Assembly: GCF_000381925.1 (NCBI RefSeq)
Contig: NZ_KB907309.1
Location: forward strand, 1,054,001 to 1,118,000
DNA length: 64,000 nucleotides
Direction: 5' to 3'
Origin: Nocardia sp. BMG111209
GTDB taxonomy: Bacteria > Actinomycetota > Actinomycetes > Mycobacteriales > Mycobacteriaceae
The number at the start of each line of letters is the position of its first letter. Position 1 is the stretch's first letter. The position numbers and the translations under genes are program-made. This document shows positions 7,865 to 21,949 of this stretch, piece by piece. The notes under the pieces are model-generated. The model saw nothing but the letters and a program-made list of their open reading frames with translations, had not been told where the DNA came from and did not search any database.

Positions 7865-8710
7865 TCAGCGGCTGACCGCGCGGCGGAACTGACGCAGCGC
7901 CAGCGGTACGAAGATCACCAGGATCACCACCACCCAGATCAGGGTCGTGGCGGTCGGGTGCCGCATCGACCACACCGCCTCCGACGGCACCGCCGCCGTA
8001 CTGTTGCCGAACAACACGCGGGTGGCCTCGGTGACCGCGGACACCGGATTCCAGTCCGCGAAAACCCGTAGCGGCGTGGGCAGTTCGCGGCTGGGTACGA
8101 AGGTGTTCGCGATGAAGGTGAGCGGGAAGATCACCATGAAACTCGCGTTGTTGAAGACCTCCGGGGCGCGCACCAGCAACCCGACCACGGCCATGATCCA
8201 GGACACCGCGTAGGCGAACACCAGGAGCAGCACGTAGGCCAGCAGCGCGTCCACCAGCGATCCGCGGATCCGCCAGCCGACGGCGAGCCCGGTCGCCGAC
8301 ATCACCACCAGGCTGACCACATTGATGACGACATCCGCGACCGTGCGGCCGATCAGCACCGCGGCCGGGGTCATGGGCAGCGAGCGGAACCGATCGATGA
8401 TGCCCTTCTGCATATCCTCGGCGAGGCTGGAGCCGGTGAAGGTGGCGCCGAAAACCGCTGTCTGCGCGAAGATTCCGGCGATCAGGAACTCGCGGTAGGA
8501 GGTGCCCTCCAGTTTGATCGCCGAGCCGAACACGTAGGCGAACAACAGCACGAACATGATCGGCGACAGCGTCGAGAAGATCAGCACGTCGGGAACCCGG
8601 CGGATCTTGATGACATTGCGCTTGGTGATGGTCAGGCTGTCGGCGACGAGATCGTTCAGCCGCTCGGCGAGCGAGGTGCGCTCGAGCGCGGGATCGGCGA
8701 GCGTGGTCAT
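7865..8710 (-). CDS. ABC-2 type transporter permease (DrrB-like)
   Basis: 281 aa with six predicted membrane helices in the ABC-2 exporter arrangement. It starts with a cytoplasmic amphipathic segment (LTITKRNVIKIRRVPDVLIF), and the family-typical MTPAAVLIGRT stretch lies mid-protein. It is translationally coupled to the ATPase gene by an ATGA overlap. Together they form a DrrAB-type exporter, a family associated with export of hydrophobic compounds or lipids. The substrate cannot be read from sequence and no biosynthetic genes adjoin. Confidence 0.88.
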   Translation of the reverse strand: MTTLADPALERTSLAERLNDLVADSLTITKRNVIKIRRVPDVLIFSTLSPIMFVLLFAYVFGSAIKLEGTSYREFLIAGIFAQTAVFGATFTGSSLAEDMQKGIIDRFRSLPMTPAAVLIGRTVADVVINVVSLVVMSATGLAVGWRIRGSLVDALLAYVLLLVFAYAVSWIMAVVGLLVRAPEVFNNASFMVIFPLTFIANTFVPSRELPTPLRVFADWNPVSAVTEATRVLFGNSTAAVPSEAVWSMRHPTATTLIWVVVILVIFVPLALRQFRRAVSR

Positions 8711-9696
8711 CGAGTGGATCCTTCCGCCGGCGCCGCGGCGGCGCCGTTGACGAGTTCGGCCGCCTCGTGGCCGGTGAGGGTGAGGAAGACGTCGTCGAGC
8801 GAGGGCCGGCGCAGCGCGACATCGCGGATGCCCACGCCACGCGCCGCCAGCTTTCCGACCGCGTCGACCAGGGCCTGGGATCCGTCGCTGACCGGCACGG
8901 TGAGCCGCCGCAGCGCCGGTTCGATATGGACCTCGCCGACCGCCAGCCCCGCCAGCGCCTCCCGCGCGGGACCGAGATCCTCCGCCTGCCCGACCGTGAG
9001 CTCGATGCGATCACCGCCGACCAGGGTCTTCAGCTCGTCGGCCGTGCCGCGGGCGATGACCCGGCCGTGGTCGATGACCGCGATCGAGTCGGCGAGCCGA
9101 TCGGCCTCCTCCATGTACTGCGTGGTGAGCAGCAGGGTGGTGCCGCCCGCGACCAGTTCCTCGATGACATCCCATAGATCCAGCCGGGCCCGGGGATCCA
9201 GCCCCGTGGTCGGCTCGTCGAGGAACAGGACCGGCGGATTGGCCACCAGCGCGCCGGCCAGATCGAGCCGCCGGCGCATACCCCCGGAATAGCCCTTCAC
9301 CGGCCGATCCGCGGCCTCGGTGAGCCGGAACCGGGCCAGCAGTTCCCGGGCCCGCTCCTTGCTGCGCTGCACGCCCAGGTGGTACAGCCGCCCGACCATC
9401 TCCAGATTCTCGAAGCCGGTGAGATATTCGTCGACCGCGGCGTACTGGCCGGAGGCGCCGATATGCGCCCGCAGCCGCTGCGGCTCACGCAGGACGTCGA
9501 TCCCGGCGACCGTGGCGCGGCCCGCGTCGGGGGTGAGCAAGGTCGTCAGCACCCGGACCGTGGTGGTCTTCCCGGCGCCGTTGGGCCCCAGCAGCGCGGT
9601 GACGGTGCCCTCCGGAACGGTGAGGTCGAGCCCGTCCAGGGCCACGAGCCGGCCGTACCGTTTGACCAGCCCCTCGGCGATGATGGCGTCGGGCAT
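8707..9696 (-). CDS. ABC transporter ATP-binding protein (DrrA-like)
   Basis: 329 aa from the ATG at 9696, which has AGGAGAG upstream. Walker A is GPNGAGKTT, the signature region is KGYSGGMRRRLDLA, Walker B is PVLFLDEPTTGLDPR, and the switch His is replaced by Gln in LLTTQYMEE, as is usual for DrrA-type exporters. The C-terminal 90 residues form the DrrA regulatory domain ending in the SLDDVFLTLTGHEA motif. It powers the adjoining ABC-2 permease. Initiating instead at 9777 would add a non-conserved leader. Confidence 0.92.
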   Translation of the reverse strand: MPDAIIAEGLVKRYGRLVALDGLDLTVPEGTVTALLGPNGAGKTTTVRVLTTLLTPDAGRATVAGIDVLREPQRLRAHIGASGQYAAVDEYLTGFENLEMVGRLYHLGVQRSKERARELLARFRLTEAADRPVKGYSGGMRRRLDLAGALVANPPVLFLDEPTTGLDPRARLDLWDVIEELVAGGTTLLLTTQYMEEADRLADSIAVIDHGRVIARGTADELKTLVGGDRIELTVGQAEDLGPAREALAGLAVGEVHIEPALRRLTVPVSDGSQALVDAVGKLAARGVGIRDVALRRPSLDDVFLTLTGHEAAELVNGAAAAPAEGSTR

Positions 9697-9956
9697 GACT
9701 CTCCTGACTGGCGACGACTTCGGATGCCGGACCGGGCCGGCGCAGTCAGTATTGCGGAGACCACCGACAAGTTTCATCCGATTTGTCCCCAGCCCCCTCC
9801 ACCACCGCTATCCCCAGCTCCGGCGCAGGTCGGCCGCATTTTCTGCACATGTTGTCCACAGTTGTGCGGTGCCACTGCACATCGCCGCGGCGTGCCCTGC
9901 ACAGGTGATCCACGGGCCGCGCCCACGATGTGCACAGCTCCGGCACCTCGGAAACG

Positions 9957-10018
9957 GCGAGGCCGCATCCCGTGATCCGGCGGTGCTCGGGGGGTGCCGG
10001 GACGGGATGCGGCCTCGC
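9957..10018. other. Long hairpin with 17-bp perfect stem
   Basis: The arms 9957-9973 and 10002-10018 are perfect reverse complements (core GGCCGCATCCCGT). The 28-nt loop itself contains a small CCGGC/GCCGG stem. Neither flank has a T-run, so intrinsic termination is not obvious. It lies 260-320 bp upstream of the ABC operon start. It could be a structured RNA, a protein-binding palindrome or a remnant repeat. Confidence 0.6.
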
Positions 10019-10371
10019 GATCAATGGTGGTCCGCGGATGCCGTGAAATCCCGAGTAGTGCGGTACGCGTCTTTCGTTTCGCGCGTACTCGATCGGCCCG
10101 CACCGACACGCCGGACGATCCGGACGACGCGGACGCGGACCCCGGAATTCGGCTCCGCTACCCGCATCACCACCCGCTCGAGCCACCCGGAACCACCACC
10201 GCGCCACGGCTGCCGTAGTCACGAAAACCACTGCGGCACAGGAATTTCGGAGGTGAAGACCCATACCCCGGTGCACCCCCGGCGCGACCGGTCCCCCGGC
10301 CACGAACCGCCGGGGCGAAAAACTTCGGAAAAGTGGCCGCGCTCATACGCCCGGAAGCGGCGATCGTCGCG

Positions 10372-10377
10372 TAGGAT
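10372..10377 (+). promoter_or_regulatory. Candidate -10 element of the 6C RNA
   Basis: TAGGAT lies 13 bp before the first hairpin of the 6C-type RNA, which puts a start site near 10384. No clear -35 hexamer is visible, as is common for actinobacterial promoters. Confidence 0.5.
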
Positions 10378-10383
10378 CAATCA

Positions 10384-10457
10384 CGTCGGCCCCTCCCCCC
10401 CGGGCCGACCTTACGCGGGCCTCGGCTAACTCCCCCCCTTCGCCGAGGCCCGCTCCT
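10384..10457 (+). ncRNA. 6C small RNA (two hairpins with C-run loops)
   Basis: Two adjacent hairpins define the motif. Hairpin 1 has arms 10385-10392 and 10402-10409 (GTCGGCCC/GGGCCGAC) with seven C in the loop. Hairpin 2 has arms 10415-10426 and 10442-10453 (12-bp perfect stem) with another run of seven C in its loop. Two stems each presenting at least six C in the loop is the definition of the actinobacterial 6C RNA (B11 in M. tuberculosis), an abundant sRNA reported to pair with G-rich sites around ribosome-binding sites. The second stem, followed by TCCTATTT, probably doubles as terminator. Exact ends are inferred. Confidence 0.85.
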
Positions 10458-10584
10458 ATTTCCGGACTTCCTTGTCCCAAGATCCCCCGGTCGAACGACG
10501 GTTCTTCCACCTGCGGCCCGCGCGATCCGCCACCGCAGGCCTCGACCGGACAGGCGAGATCACCGGCCCGGATCGGACGAAGAC

Positions 10585-11592
10585 TCAGCGATTGTTACGC
10601 CGCAACACATGCGAGCGCAGCCGGCTGAAGCCGCGCACCCGCACGCTCCGCAGATGCCGCAACGTGAACGCCGGCTCACCCGCCAGCCGCGCGGCCGCGC
10701 CGTCATCGATCAGCACCGTGCCCGGCCGCGCCACACCCGTCAACCGGGCGGCGATGTTCACCGTCGAGCCGTACAGATCGCCGAAGCGCTGCAACACATC
10801 TCCGTACGCCAGGCCCACCCGCAACTCGGGGGTGGTGTCGTCCTTGCGGGTCGCCTCCTGGATCGCCAGCGCGATATCGGCGCCCACGGCGGCGGTCTCC
10901 GCGGCGAACATCACCTCGTCACCGACGTTCTTGATCACCCAGCCGCCGCGCGCGGTGATCACCTCGGTGCCGATGGTCTCGAACGTCTCCAGCAGCTGTG
11001 CCAGCTCCTCCGGATCCAGATGCCGGGTCAGCCGCGTGTAACCGACCATATCGGCGAATCCCACGGCCAGATCCCGCACGGTCCCGTCGGCGTGATCCCC
11101 GTCCATCGACCGCGACAGCGCGGCCGCCAGATGCCGCCGCCAGGCATACGTCTGCAACGCCTGCAGCCGCGCCAGCACCTCGTCCGTGGCCGCCTGCGCG
11201 GTCGCCGTCGGGTCGGCGGCCGGATCCGCGGCGAGCAACTCCGTCAGCCGATCGGTGATCTCCGTGACCACCAGATCGACCTGCCACTCCGCCAGCCGCG
11301 CCATCGACTGCCCCAGGCTGCGCGCGACCGCCTGCTGCCGCCGCGGATCGGCGGTGGACAACGTGTCCAGACTCCGGAAATCACGGACGGCCGCGATATC
11401 GGCCTCGGTGTATTCGTGCGACGAGTCGTCCGGATCGGCGGCGAAACCGAGCGCCACCCACAATCGGCGCGATACCTCCGACGGCACCCCGGAACGCTGC
11501 GCCACATCCGCCCGGCTGTACTGCCGCGGCCCGCTCAGCAACGCCGGTTCCACCACCGACTGCACCAGTTTCGACAATTCCGCGGAGGACAT
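10585..11592 (-). CDS. Class III adenylate/guanylate cyclase with N-terminal regulatory domain
   Basis: 335 aa from the ATG at 11592. The N-terminal half (about 1-165) is helical and includes a DVAQRSGVPSEVSRRLWVALG helix-turn-helix-like stretch (shown in part: DVAQRSGVPSEV). It resembles the autoinhibitory domain of pH-sensing Rv1264-type cyclases. The C-terminal catalytic domain has metal-binding Asp in FADMVGYTRL, a Lys-Asn-Val-Gly-Asp-Glu block (VIKNVGDEVMF) with the purine-selecting Lys and second metal Asp, and DLYGSTVNIAARL with the second purine-selecting Asp and the transition-state Asn/Arg. The Lys/Asp pair indicates ATP, so the product should be cAMP. No membrane segment is present. 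A start at 11661 would add 23 residues. Confidence 0.88.
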   Translation of the reverse strand: MSSAELSKLVQSVVEPALLSGPRQYSRADVAQRSGVPSEVSRRLWVALGFAADPDDSSHEYTEADIAAVRDFRSLDTLSTADPRRQQAVARSLGQSMARLAEWQVDLVVTEITDRLTELLAADPAADPTATAQAATDEVLARLQALQTYAWRRHLAAALSRSMDGDHADGTVRDLAVGFADMVGYTRLTRHLDPEELAQLLETFETIGTEVITARGGWVIKNVGDEVMFAAETAAVGADIALAIQEATRKDDTTPELRVGLAYGDVLQRFGDLYGSTVNIAARLTGVARPGTVLIDDGAAARLAGEPAFTLRHLRSVRVRGFSRLRSHVLRRNNR

Positions 11593-11740
11593 GATCTCGA
11601 CATTACGGGCCGGACCGGCACCGAACGGAAGACCTGGTGATTTGTCACAGGTGGAGCGCATTACGGGACGCCGAACGCGACCGGGCCGGAGACGAAGTCG
11701 GCACCGCCGGGTGGCGGTGCCGAATCCATTTCTTCGATGG

Positions 11741-11813
11741 TGGAGCCTAGGGGAATCGAACCCCTAACCCCTGCCTTGCAAAGGCAGTGCTCTGCCAATT
11801 GAGCTAAGGCCCC
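11741..11813 (-). tRNA. tRNA-Ala (anticodon TGC)
   Basis: On the minus strand a complete 73-nt cloverleaf can be drawn: a 7-bp acceptor stem (GGGGCCT with AGGCTCC, one G-T pair), a D arm with TAGCTCAATTGGCAGAGC, an anticodon stem-loop with TTTGCAA reading TGC, and a T arm with GGTTCGATTCC. The discriminator base is A and CCA is not encoded. It is one of two tRNAs in the usual Ile-Ala pair downstream of gyrA in actinobacteria. Confidence 0.97.
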
Positions 11814-11826
11814 TGAACGGGAAAAA

Positions 11827-11934
11827 TCAGCGAGTGGTGACCTCGTGCCACAGGGTGGCATCGTCGCGCTGGCGGAACCGGCTGATAGCGAAGGCAACCG
11901 CGGCGACAACACCGATCGTGAGCAGATATTTCAT
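11827..11934 (-). CDS. DLW-39 family miniprotein (35 aa)
   Basis: A 35-residue frame (ATG at 11934, TGA at 11829-11827) lies between the two tRNA genes. It has a short hydrophobic N-terminal helix (MKYLLTIGVVAAVAFAI), a basic stretch (SRFRQR), then DDATLWHEVTTR. Size, helix, acidic D-x-x-LW ending and location beside tRNA-Ala/tRNA-Ile match the actinobacterial miniprotein family called DLW-39, of unknown function. It is short enough to be missed by most gene callers. A good Shine-Dalgarno is not evident (GGTGGG only). Confidence 0.75.
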   Translation of the reverse strand: MKYLLTIGVVAAVAFAISRFRQRDDATLWHEVTTR

Positions 11935-11963
11935 GAATCCCACCCTACTGTGCTGTTCTCCAG

Positions 11964-12037
11964 TGGGCCTAGGAGGACTTGAACCTCCGACCTCTTCGTT
12001 ATCAGCGAAGCGCTCTAACCGCCTGAGCTATAGGCCC
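11964..12037 (-). tRNA. tRNA-Ile (anticodon GAT)
   Basis: Complete 74-nt cloverleaf on the minus strand: acceptor GGGCCTA with TAGGCCC, D arm TAGCTCAGGCGGTTAGAGC, anticodon loop CTGATAA reading GAT, T arm with GGTTCAAGTCC and discriminator A; CCA is not encoded. It is transcribed towards the miniprotein and tRNA-Ala, so the three may share a transcript. Confidence 0.97.
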
Positions 12038-12106
12038 GGATTCGTTCGAAAAGTGTGTCACTCGAACGAGGAGGAAGATTACCGTACGGCGGCCCCGAAG
12101 ACCAAA

Positions 12107-12145
12107 ACGGCCGGTACCGGGCTCGGGGAGCGCGGTACCGGCCGT
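12107..12145 (-). terminator. Intrinsic terminator after the DUF3566 gene
   Basis: The arms 12107-12118 and 12134-12145 form a perfect 12-bp stem (core CGGCCGGTACC). On the minus strand the stem is followed by TTTTGGT. It lies 21 bp past the DUF3566 stop, so it should end the gyrB-gyrA-DUF3566 transcript before the tRNA genes. Confidence 0.75.
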
Positions 12146-12165
12146 CCGGCGGCGGCAGCGGAGGA

Positions 12166-13179
12166 CTAGTCGGGATCGGCCAGGGTGACCTGGATACCGC
12201 CGACCAGATCGGTGCACTGGTTGTAGATGAACACCCCGATCGTGGACAGGGCTGTGAGCAGGACCACGTTGATGAGCCCGATCACAGCCGCGTACCCGAA
12301 TACCGAACCGGCGCCGATCAGCGAGGACGAACCGCTGTCGGACACCATGTCGGTGGTGAAGGTGTTGATGCGGTCCCAGACACCCATGCCGGACAGCACG
12401 ATGAAGAGGAAGCCCACGGCCAGCATCCACACGAAGAACATCGCCACGCTGATCACCAGCGACACCTTCAGCGTCGACCAGGGATCGATGTGCCGCACCT
12501 GCACGGTGGCCCGCAGCGGTTCACCGGTGACCGCGGCCTGCGCGACCGCCGCCGGCGCGGCGGGCGAGATGCGCTGCTGCGGACCGGTGGGTTCCACCAG
12601 CGGCGGCGCCATCGGCACGGGCGCCATCGGCACCCCGGGCTGCGGGGCGGCGGGAGCGGCGGCCGGCAGCGGATGCCGCAGATCGGACAGGTCGGGCATG
12701 TCCTTGATGAGCTCGGGCCGGGCGATGCTGCGGGTCGGCCCGTCGATGCCGACCGACTTCACCATCGCCGCCTCCTTGCGGGCGGCCTTGGCGGCGAGGT
12801 CGGCGGTGGTACGAGCGTTGCTGACCCCGGCATTGAGCCCCACCGAACGCCCGGCCACCGGCACGTGGCCCGGACGGTTCAGATTGGACTGGGGTTCGCG
12901 CTGCGGCAGCTGTGACGACCAGCTCTCGTCCGAGCGCGCACCGCTGCCGCCGTTGTCGGAGTTCTTCGGCCCGGACCCGGCGGAGCCGTCCCCGTCGCCG
13001 AAGTCCAGGTTGTTCTTGTCCAGCTTTTCCGTCGTCGAATTCTCCGCGGCACTACCCGGTACCTCGCCCGAGGCCGCCGGCCGCGGAATGGGGCGCGGCG
13101 GGATCGGAGAGGGTGCAACCCGCTCGGTCACGCCGTTGGCGTGATGCCGCTCGTCATTCGGCTGGTTCGGAGTGGTCAA
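12166..13179 (-). CDS. DUF3566 domain transmembrane protein (Rv0007-like)
   Basis: 337 aa. Residues 1 to about 210 are low-complexity, rich in Pro, Ser, Asn and Ala, and probably cytoplasmic and disordered. The C-terminal 120 residues are the DUF3566 domain with two membrane helices (VSLVISVAMFFVWMLAVGFLF and YAAVIGLINVVLLTALSTIG, given in part), separated by a loop with MGVWDRIN, ending in the conserved CTDLVGG segment. The orthologue always lies downstream of gyrA in this lineage. Its function is not established. It probably shares the gyrase transcript: 56 bp separate it from gyrA, and a terminator follows. Confidence 0.9.
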   Translation of the reverse strand: MTTPNQPNDERHHANGVTERVAPSPIPPRPIPRPAASGEVPGSAAENSTTEKLDKNNLDFGDGDGSAGSGPKNSDNGGSGARSDESWSSQLPQREPQSNLNRPGHVPVAGRSVGLNAGVSNARTTADLAAKAARKEAAMVKSVGIDGPTRSIARPELIKDMPDLSDLRHPLPAAAPAAPQPGVPMAPVPMAPPLVEPTGPQQRISPAAPAAVAQAAVTGEPLRATVQVRHIDPWSTLKVSLVISVAMFFVWMLAVGFLFIVLSGMGVWDRINTFTTDMVSDSGSSSLIGAGSVFGYAAVIGLINVVLLTALSTIGVFIYNQCTDLVGGIQVTLADPD

Positions 13180-13235
13180 TGTGGGAAGTCCTTCGATCGG
13201 TCGTGCCGCCGCTGCTGGTGGAGAACTTACTGGTT

Positions 13236-15737
<2,502 letters not shown>

Positions 15738-15784
15738 GAATCAGTCTCCAGTGGAAGGCTTTTCGGATGGTCCTCGCGGCGTGA

Positions 15785-18206
<2,422 letters not shown>

Positions 18207-18845
18207 TCAACCGTAGGTGTCGCGCGGCCCGCGGCCCTTGATGTGCCGCTCACCCTTGCGCCAGCTGGGCGCCGCCGGGCCGCTGATCTTCAGCGTGGTG
18301 ACCACGCCCTGACCGACGGCCGCGTTGATCTTCGCGAGCAGCTGGGACTGGAGCATCCGCAGCTGGGTCGCCCAGGCGGTGGATTCGGCCTGCACGCTGA
18401 GCACCCCGTCGGTCAGCGAGATCGGTGTCGCGTGCGAGGCGATGTCCTCGCCGACGACGGTCGGCCAGCGGCCGAACACCATGCCCTCGGCGACTCGGGT
18501 GGACCAGCCGCGGCTCTTGGCCAGCGAACCCGCCAGGCTGGAGAGCAGTTGGGGATCACGCTCGTCCGGCCGCGAGCCCGACCAGCCGCCACCGCGCCGG
18601 CGCAGCGCGCGCACTCCGCCGCGGCGCGGTGAGGCCCGGCCCTGACCGACCGCCTTACCGCTGGCCCGAGCCGCCGCCCGGGCCTCCTCCAGGGCTCGGC
18701 GGGCCAGATCGACGCCGCGCAGCGCGCCGTCGGGGGAACCTGGGGATGAATCCGCGGCCGGGACGTCGCCGGCGGCACCCGCCGGCGAGCCGGAGCCGGA
18801 CGTCCGATACGACGAGTCGGTGTCGTGCTCGTAATCGTCGGTCAT
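18207..18845 (-). CDS. dciA: DciA family protein (DUF721), replicative helicase loader
   Basis: 212 aa from the ATG at 18845, preceded by GGAAGGA. Residues 1-80 are low-complexity. The C-terminal DUF721 domain (about 105-195) contains [18 protein letters not shown] and a Trp-Ala-Thr-Gln-Leu block ([12 protein letters not shown]), both typical of the family. DciA is the ancestral loader/activator of DnaB in bacteria lacking DnaC or DnaI. The gene sits downstream of recF, as in mycobacteria (Rv0004), and ends about 330 bp before gyrB. Confidence 0.88.
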   Translation of the reverse strand: MTDDYEHDTDSSYRTSGSGSPAGAAGDVPAADSSPGSPDGALRGVDLARRALEEARAAARASGKAVGQGRASPRRGGVRALRRRGGGWSGSRPDERDPQLLSSLAGSLAKSRGWSTRVAEGMVFGRWPTVVGEDIASHATPISLTDGVLSVQAESTAWATQLRMLQSQLLAKINAAVGQGVVTTLKISGPAAPSWRKGERHIKGRGPRDTYG

Positions 18846-19017
18846 CGTCTGCGTCCTTCCCCGATACCGGTCCTGACGTGCTGATCCTCGGCGAATCGGG
18901 TCCCGGTGTGCAGGACACGGTAGCCGGTCGCGGCGGCCGGATCGATGTCTCGGCGGGTGTGTCGCGGGGCGCGTCGCGGGACGCCGGACGGGCAGCGCCG
19001 ATCGGAGTTGTTCACAG

Positions 19018-20244
19018 TCAACCGGCGTGGCTGTGGACAACTTCGGCGGGCGCGCCGGACAGCTCCGGCCCGTCGGCATCGACCCGGGAGGTGCGACGGT
19101 CGGTCTCGCCGGCGGTCTCCACCCGGATCGGATTCGCCTCGAGTTCGGGCGGGACGTCCTCGGGGACCGCGGCGGTGATGAGTACCTGTTCGGCGCCGGC
19201 GGCGACGGCGGCCAGCGCGGACCGCCGTCGCCGGTCCAGTTCGGCGAACACGTCGTCGAGCAGCAGCACCGGATCGCTACCGGCGCTGCGCAGCAGTTCG
19301 AAGGCCGCCAGCCGCAGCGCCAGCGCGAAGGACCAGGACTCGCCGTGGCTCGCGAATCCCTTGGCCGGTGCGGAACCCAGCATGAGCTCCAGGTCGTCCC
19401 GATGCGGGCCGACCAGGCAGACGCCGCGTTCCAGCTCCTTCGGGCGGGCGGCGGTGAGTTCCCGCAGCAGTACGGCCTGCAGCTGTTCGACGTCGCCCGG
19501 ATCGGGAGGCCGTCCGGGATCCAGATATTCCGCGGGCAGGTAGCCGCTGCGATATCCGATGGCCGCGGCCCGCGATTCGGGGGCGATGGACCGATACGCC
19601 TCGACCAGGTACGGGGCCAGCTCGTGGACCAGTGACAGCCGCTGGGCCAGCAGTTCGGCGCCGTGGACGGCGAGATGCCCGTCCCAGACGTCCAGCGTGC
19701 TCAGTTCGGTCCCGGCGGAGCGCGATCGGGCCTGCCGACCGGCGGTCTTCAACAACGCCGACCGCTGCCGCAGCACTCGGTCGTAGTCGGCCCGCACCGC
19801 GGCCAGCCGGGGCAACCGGGCTGTGCACAACTCGTCGAGGAAGCGGCGGCGCTCGGACGGATCGCCGCGGACCAGCGCGAGATCCTCCGGCGCGAACAAG
19901 ACCGTCTGCAGAATTCCGAGGATCTCGCGGGTGCGACGGACCGGCGAGCGGTTGATCTGGGCCCGGTTCGCCGAACCCTGATTGAGTTCGACATCGATGC
20001 GCAGCTCGCGGCCGGAGTTGACCACCGTGGCCCCGACCCGGGCCCGGGGGGTGCCGATCCGCAGCAGCGGGGCCTCGGCGGCCACCCGGTGTGAACCGAG
20101 TGTGGACAAGTAACCGATCGCCTCGATCAGATTGGTCTTGCCGTTGCCGTTGGCGCCGAGGAAAACGGTGCGGCCCGCGGGGAGTTCGAGCTCGGCCTGC
20201 TCCCAGGAGCGGAAGTCACGCAGCGTCAATGACCGGATGTACAC
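19018..20244 (-). CDS. recF: DNA replication and repair protein RecF
   Basis: 408-aa SMC-like ATPase that helps load RecA at gaps. It has Walker [10 protein letters not shown], the [25 protein letters not shown] region typical of RecF (given in part: [13 protein letters not shown]), a signature-like segment, and Walker [12 protein letters not shown]. The GTG at 20244 (VYIRSLTL) is chosen because GGGGG lies about ten bases upstream and family members begin at this strand. The frame stays open for 40 further codons upstream without similarity. It is in the dnaA-dnaN-recF order. Confidence 0.95.
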   Translation of the reverse strand: MYIRSLTLRDFRSWEQAELELPAGRTVFLGANGNGKTNLIEAIGYLSTLGSHRVAAEAPLLRIGTPRARVGATVVNSGRELRIDVELNQGSANRAQINRSPVRRTREILGILQTVLFAPEDLALVRGDPSERRRFLDELCTARLPRLAAVRADYDRVLRQRSALLKTAGRQARSRSAGTELSTLDVWDGHLAVHGAELLAQRLSLVHELAPYLVEAYRSIAPESRAAAIGYRSGYLPAEYLDPGRPPDPGDVEQLQAVLLRELTAARPKELERGVCLVGPHRDDLELMLGSAPAKGFASHGESWSFALALRLAAFELLRSAGSDPVLLLDDVFAELDRRRRSALAAVAAGAEQVLITAAVPEDVPPELEANPIRVETAGETDRRTSRVDADGPELSGAPAEVVHSHAG

Positions 20245-20312
20245 GCTACGCACCCCCTGCCGAGATTCCCGCCGGAGCTCGCCGACCGCTGGGTGATCCT
20301 GAGGATCGCGAG

Positions 20313-20364
20313 TTATCCACAGATTCATCAACACTGTCCACAGCTGAGGAGCAACTGTGGACAC
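20313..20364. promoter_or_regulatory. Three DnaA-box-like sites between dnaN and recF
   Basis: TTATCCACA (20313-20321, perfect), CTGTCCACA (20334-20342) and reverse GTGTCCACA (20356-20364) lie in the 132-bp dnaN-recF spacer, directly after the dnaN stop. They may control recF or extend the origin-proximal DnaA-binding zone; this is inferred. Confidence 0.6.
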
Positions 20365-20376
20365 AGACCGTGGGCA

Positions 20377-21546
20377 TCAGCCCGGCAGCCGCACCGGCAT
20401 CAGCAGGTAGATGTACTTGCTCTCCAGCGCGGCGAAGGCCCCCGAGTCGAGTACGGCCGGCTCCTCCTCGGCCGTCGGGCACATTACCGCAGGGCGGCTG
20501 GGAGTGGTGAATCCGAAGGTCACCCGGTCCGAATGCAGGGCCGCCAAGCCGTCGTTGAGGTAACCGGGGTTGAACGCGATGGTCAGCGCCTCGCCCTGGA
20601 ACTCGGCCTCGAGCCATTCCTCGGCCCGGCCCGCGTCGTCACCGCCGGCGGTCAGCCGCAGGCCCTGTTCGGAGAACTCCAGCCGGACCTGGGCGCCGCG
20701 CTCGGCGACCAGGGCGACACGCTTGATGGCCTCGATCAACGCACTCACCTGGAGGGTCGCGATCGAGGTGTGCTCCTTGGGGAGCAACTGGCGGAACTTG
20801 GGGAATTCCGCGTCGAGCAGGCGGGTGGTGGTACGGCGGCCGCCGTTGACGATGCCGAGCAGGCCGTCGGTGCCGGTGCCGAACGCCAGCTGCACCGGCA
20901 GATCGGAGGCGCCGAGCGTCTTCGCGGATTCGGACAGGGTGCGGGCCGGGACCAGGACCGCGGTCTCCACATCGGGACGGCCGGGCTGCCACTCCAGATG
21001 CCGCACGGCGAGCCGGAACCGGTCGGTGGCGGCGAGCACGATCTGCGAGCCGGAGAGCTCGACCCGGATGCCGGTGAGCATGGGGAGCGTGTCGTCGCGG
21101 CCGGCGGCGACGGCGACCTGGCCGACGGCCTGGGAGAACACATCCACACCGAGCTCACCGGTCTGCGGCGGCAGCTCCGGCAGCTGGGGATAATCCTCGA
21201 CCGGCATGGTCGGCAGCGAGAACTTCGCACTGCCACAGGCGATCAGCACGCGGGTGCCGTCCACCGAGACGTCGACGGGCTTGTTCGGCAGGGCCTTGGT
21301 GATGTCGGCCAGCAGGCGGCCGGAGACCAGCACCTGTCCGGGCCCGGCGACCTCGGCCGCCACTCGCATCTGCGCGGAGACTTCGTAGTCGAATCCGGAG
21401 ACCGTCAGCCCGCTCTCGTCGGCCACCAGCAGAACGCCACCGAGTACGGGCACCGGCGGGCGCGACGGCAGGCTACGGGCCACCCAGGCGACGGATTCCG
21501 CGAAATCCTCGCGAGCGACCCGAAACTTCATGCTTGCAAGCTCCAT
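20377..21546 (-). CDS. dnaN: DNA polymerase III sliding clamp (beta subunit)
   Basis: About 389 aa with three clamp domains. It starts [20 protein letters not shown] after an optional five-residue extension and ends with the conserved PVRLPG tail. The motif [20 protein letters not shown] (about 40-60) is typical of actinobacterial clamps. Two starts are possible: ATG 21546 with GGAGAGG about 12 bases away, or ATG 21531 with GGAG nine bases away; the longer is listed. It tethers polymerase to DNA. Its promoter must lie in oriC. Confidence 0.97.
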   Translation of the reverse strand: MELASMKFRVAREDFAESVAWVARSLPSRPPVPVLGGVLLVADESGLTVSGFDYEVSAQMRVAAEVAGPGQVLVSGRLLADITKALPNKPVDVSVDGTRVLIACGSAKFSLPTMPVEDYPQLPELPPQTGELGVDVFSQAVGQVAVAAGRDDTLPMLTGIRVELSGSQIVLAATDRFRLAVRHLEWQPGRPDVETAVLVPARTLSESAKTLGASDLPVQLAFGTGTDGLLGIVNGGRRTTTRLLDAEFPKFRQLLPKEHTSIATLQVSALIEAIKRVALVAERGAQVRLEFSEQGLRLTAGGDDAGRAEEWLEAEFQGEALTIAFNPGYLNDGLAALHSDRVTFGFTTPSRPAVMCPTAEEEPAVLDSGAFAALESKYIYLLMPVRLPG

Positions 21547-21949
21547 CGCCCGGTCTGTCCTCTCCAGTCTCGATAAAGGTCGTGATCTGTCGACTCGTCA
21601 CTGCCGGCCGAACGGCTGCCGGCTCGAGCAGCGTGCTGAATCGGCCACCGACGACGTATCCACGGAGTGTGGCACAGGCGACCGACACCAAACCGTACTC
21701 GGGAGCGACCGTCATGGCTACGGCACCCCTCAACCCGGCGCGGCGCATTCGGGCACCGGCACGAACGCGACTCGGGTATCGGACGTCCGTCTCGTAGCCG
21801 GTCCGTTCATCTCCGCGCGATGCCCCCGGGTGCGAATCGCATCGGGATCCGTTCGCCCGCGCCGGGGTTCGCTGTCCTCCTTGCCGATCGTTCGCCGACT
21901 CGTCCCACTGCGGTCCGGCCGTTCGCTCCCGAGCCGACTTTCCACACAC

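Larger units (their letters stand above)
9697..10584. other. Gene-free region with structured RNA signals (888 bp)
   Basis: No credible protein gene. The region contains a perfect TTGTCCACA (9852-9860), a large hairpin (9957-10018) and a 6C-type RNA (about 10384-10457). It separates the start of the ABC operon from the 3' end of the cyclase gene, so it carries the ABC operon promoter on its left side. Confidence 0.7.
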
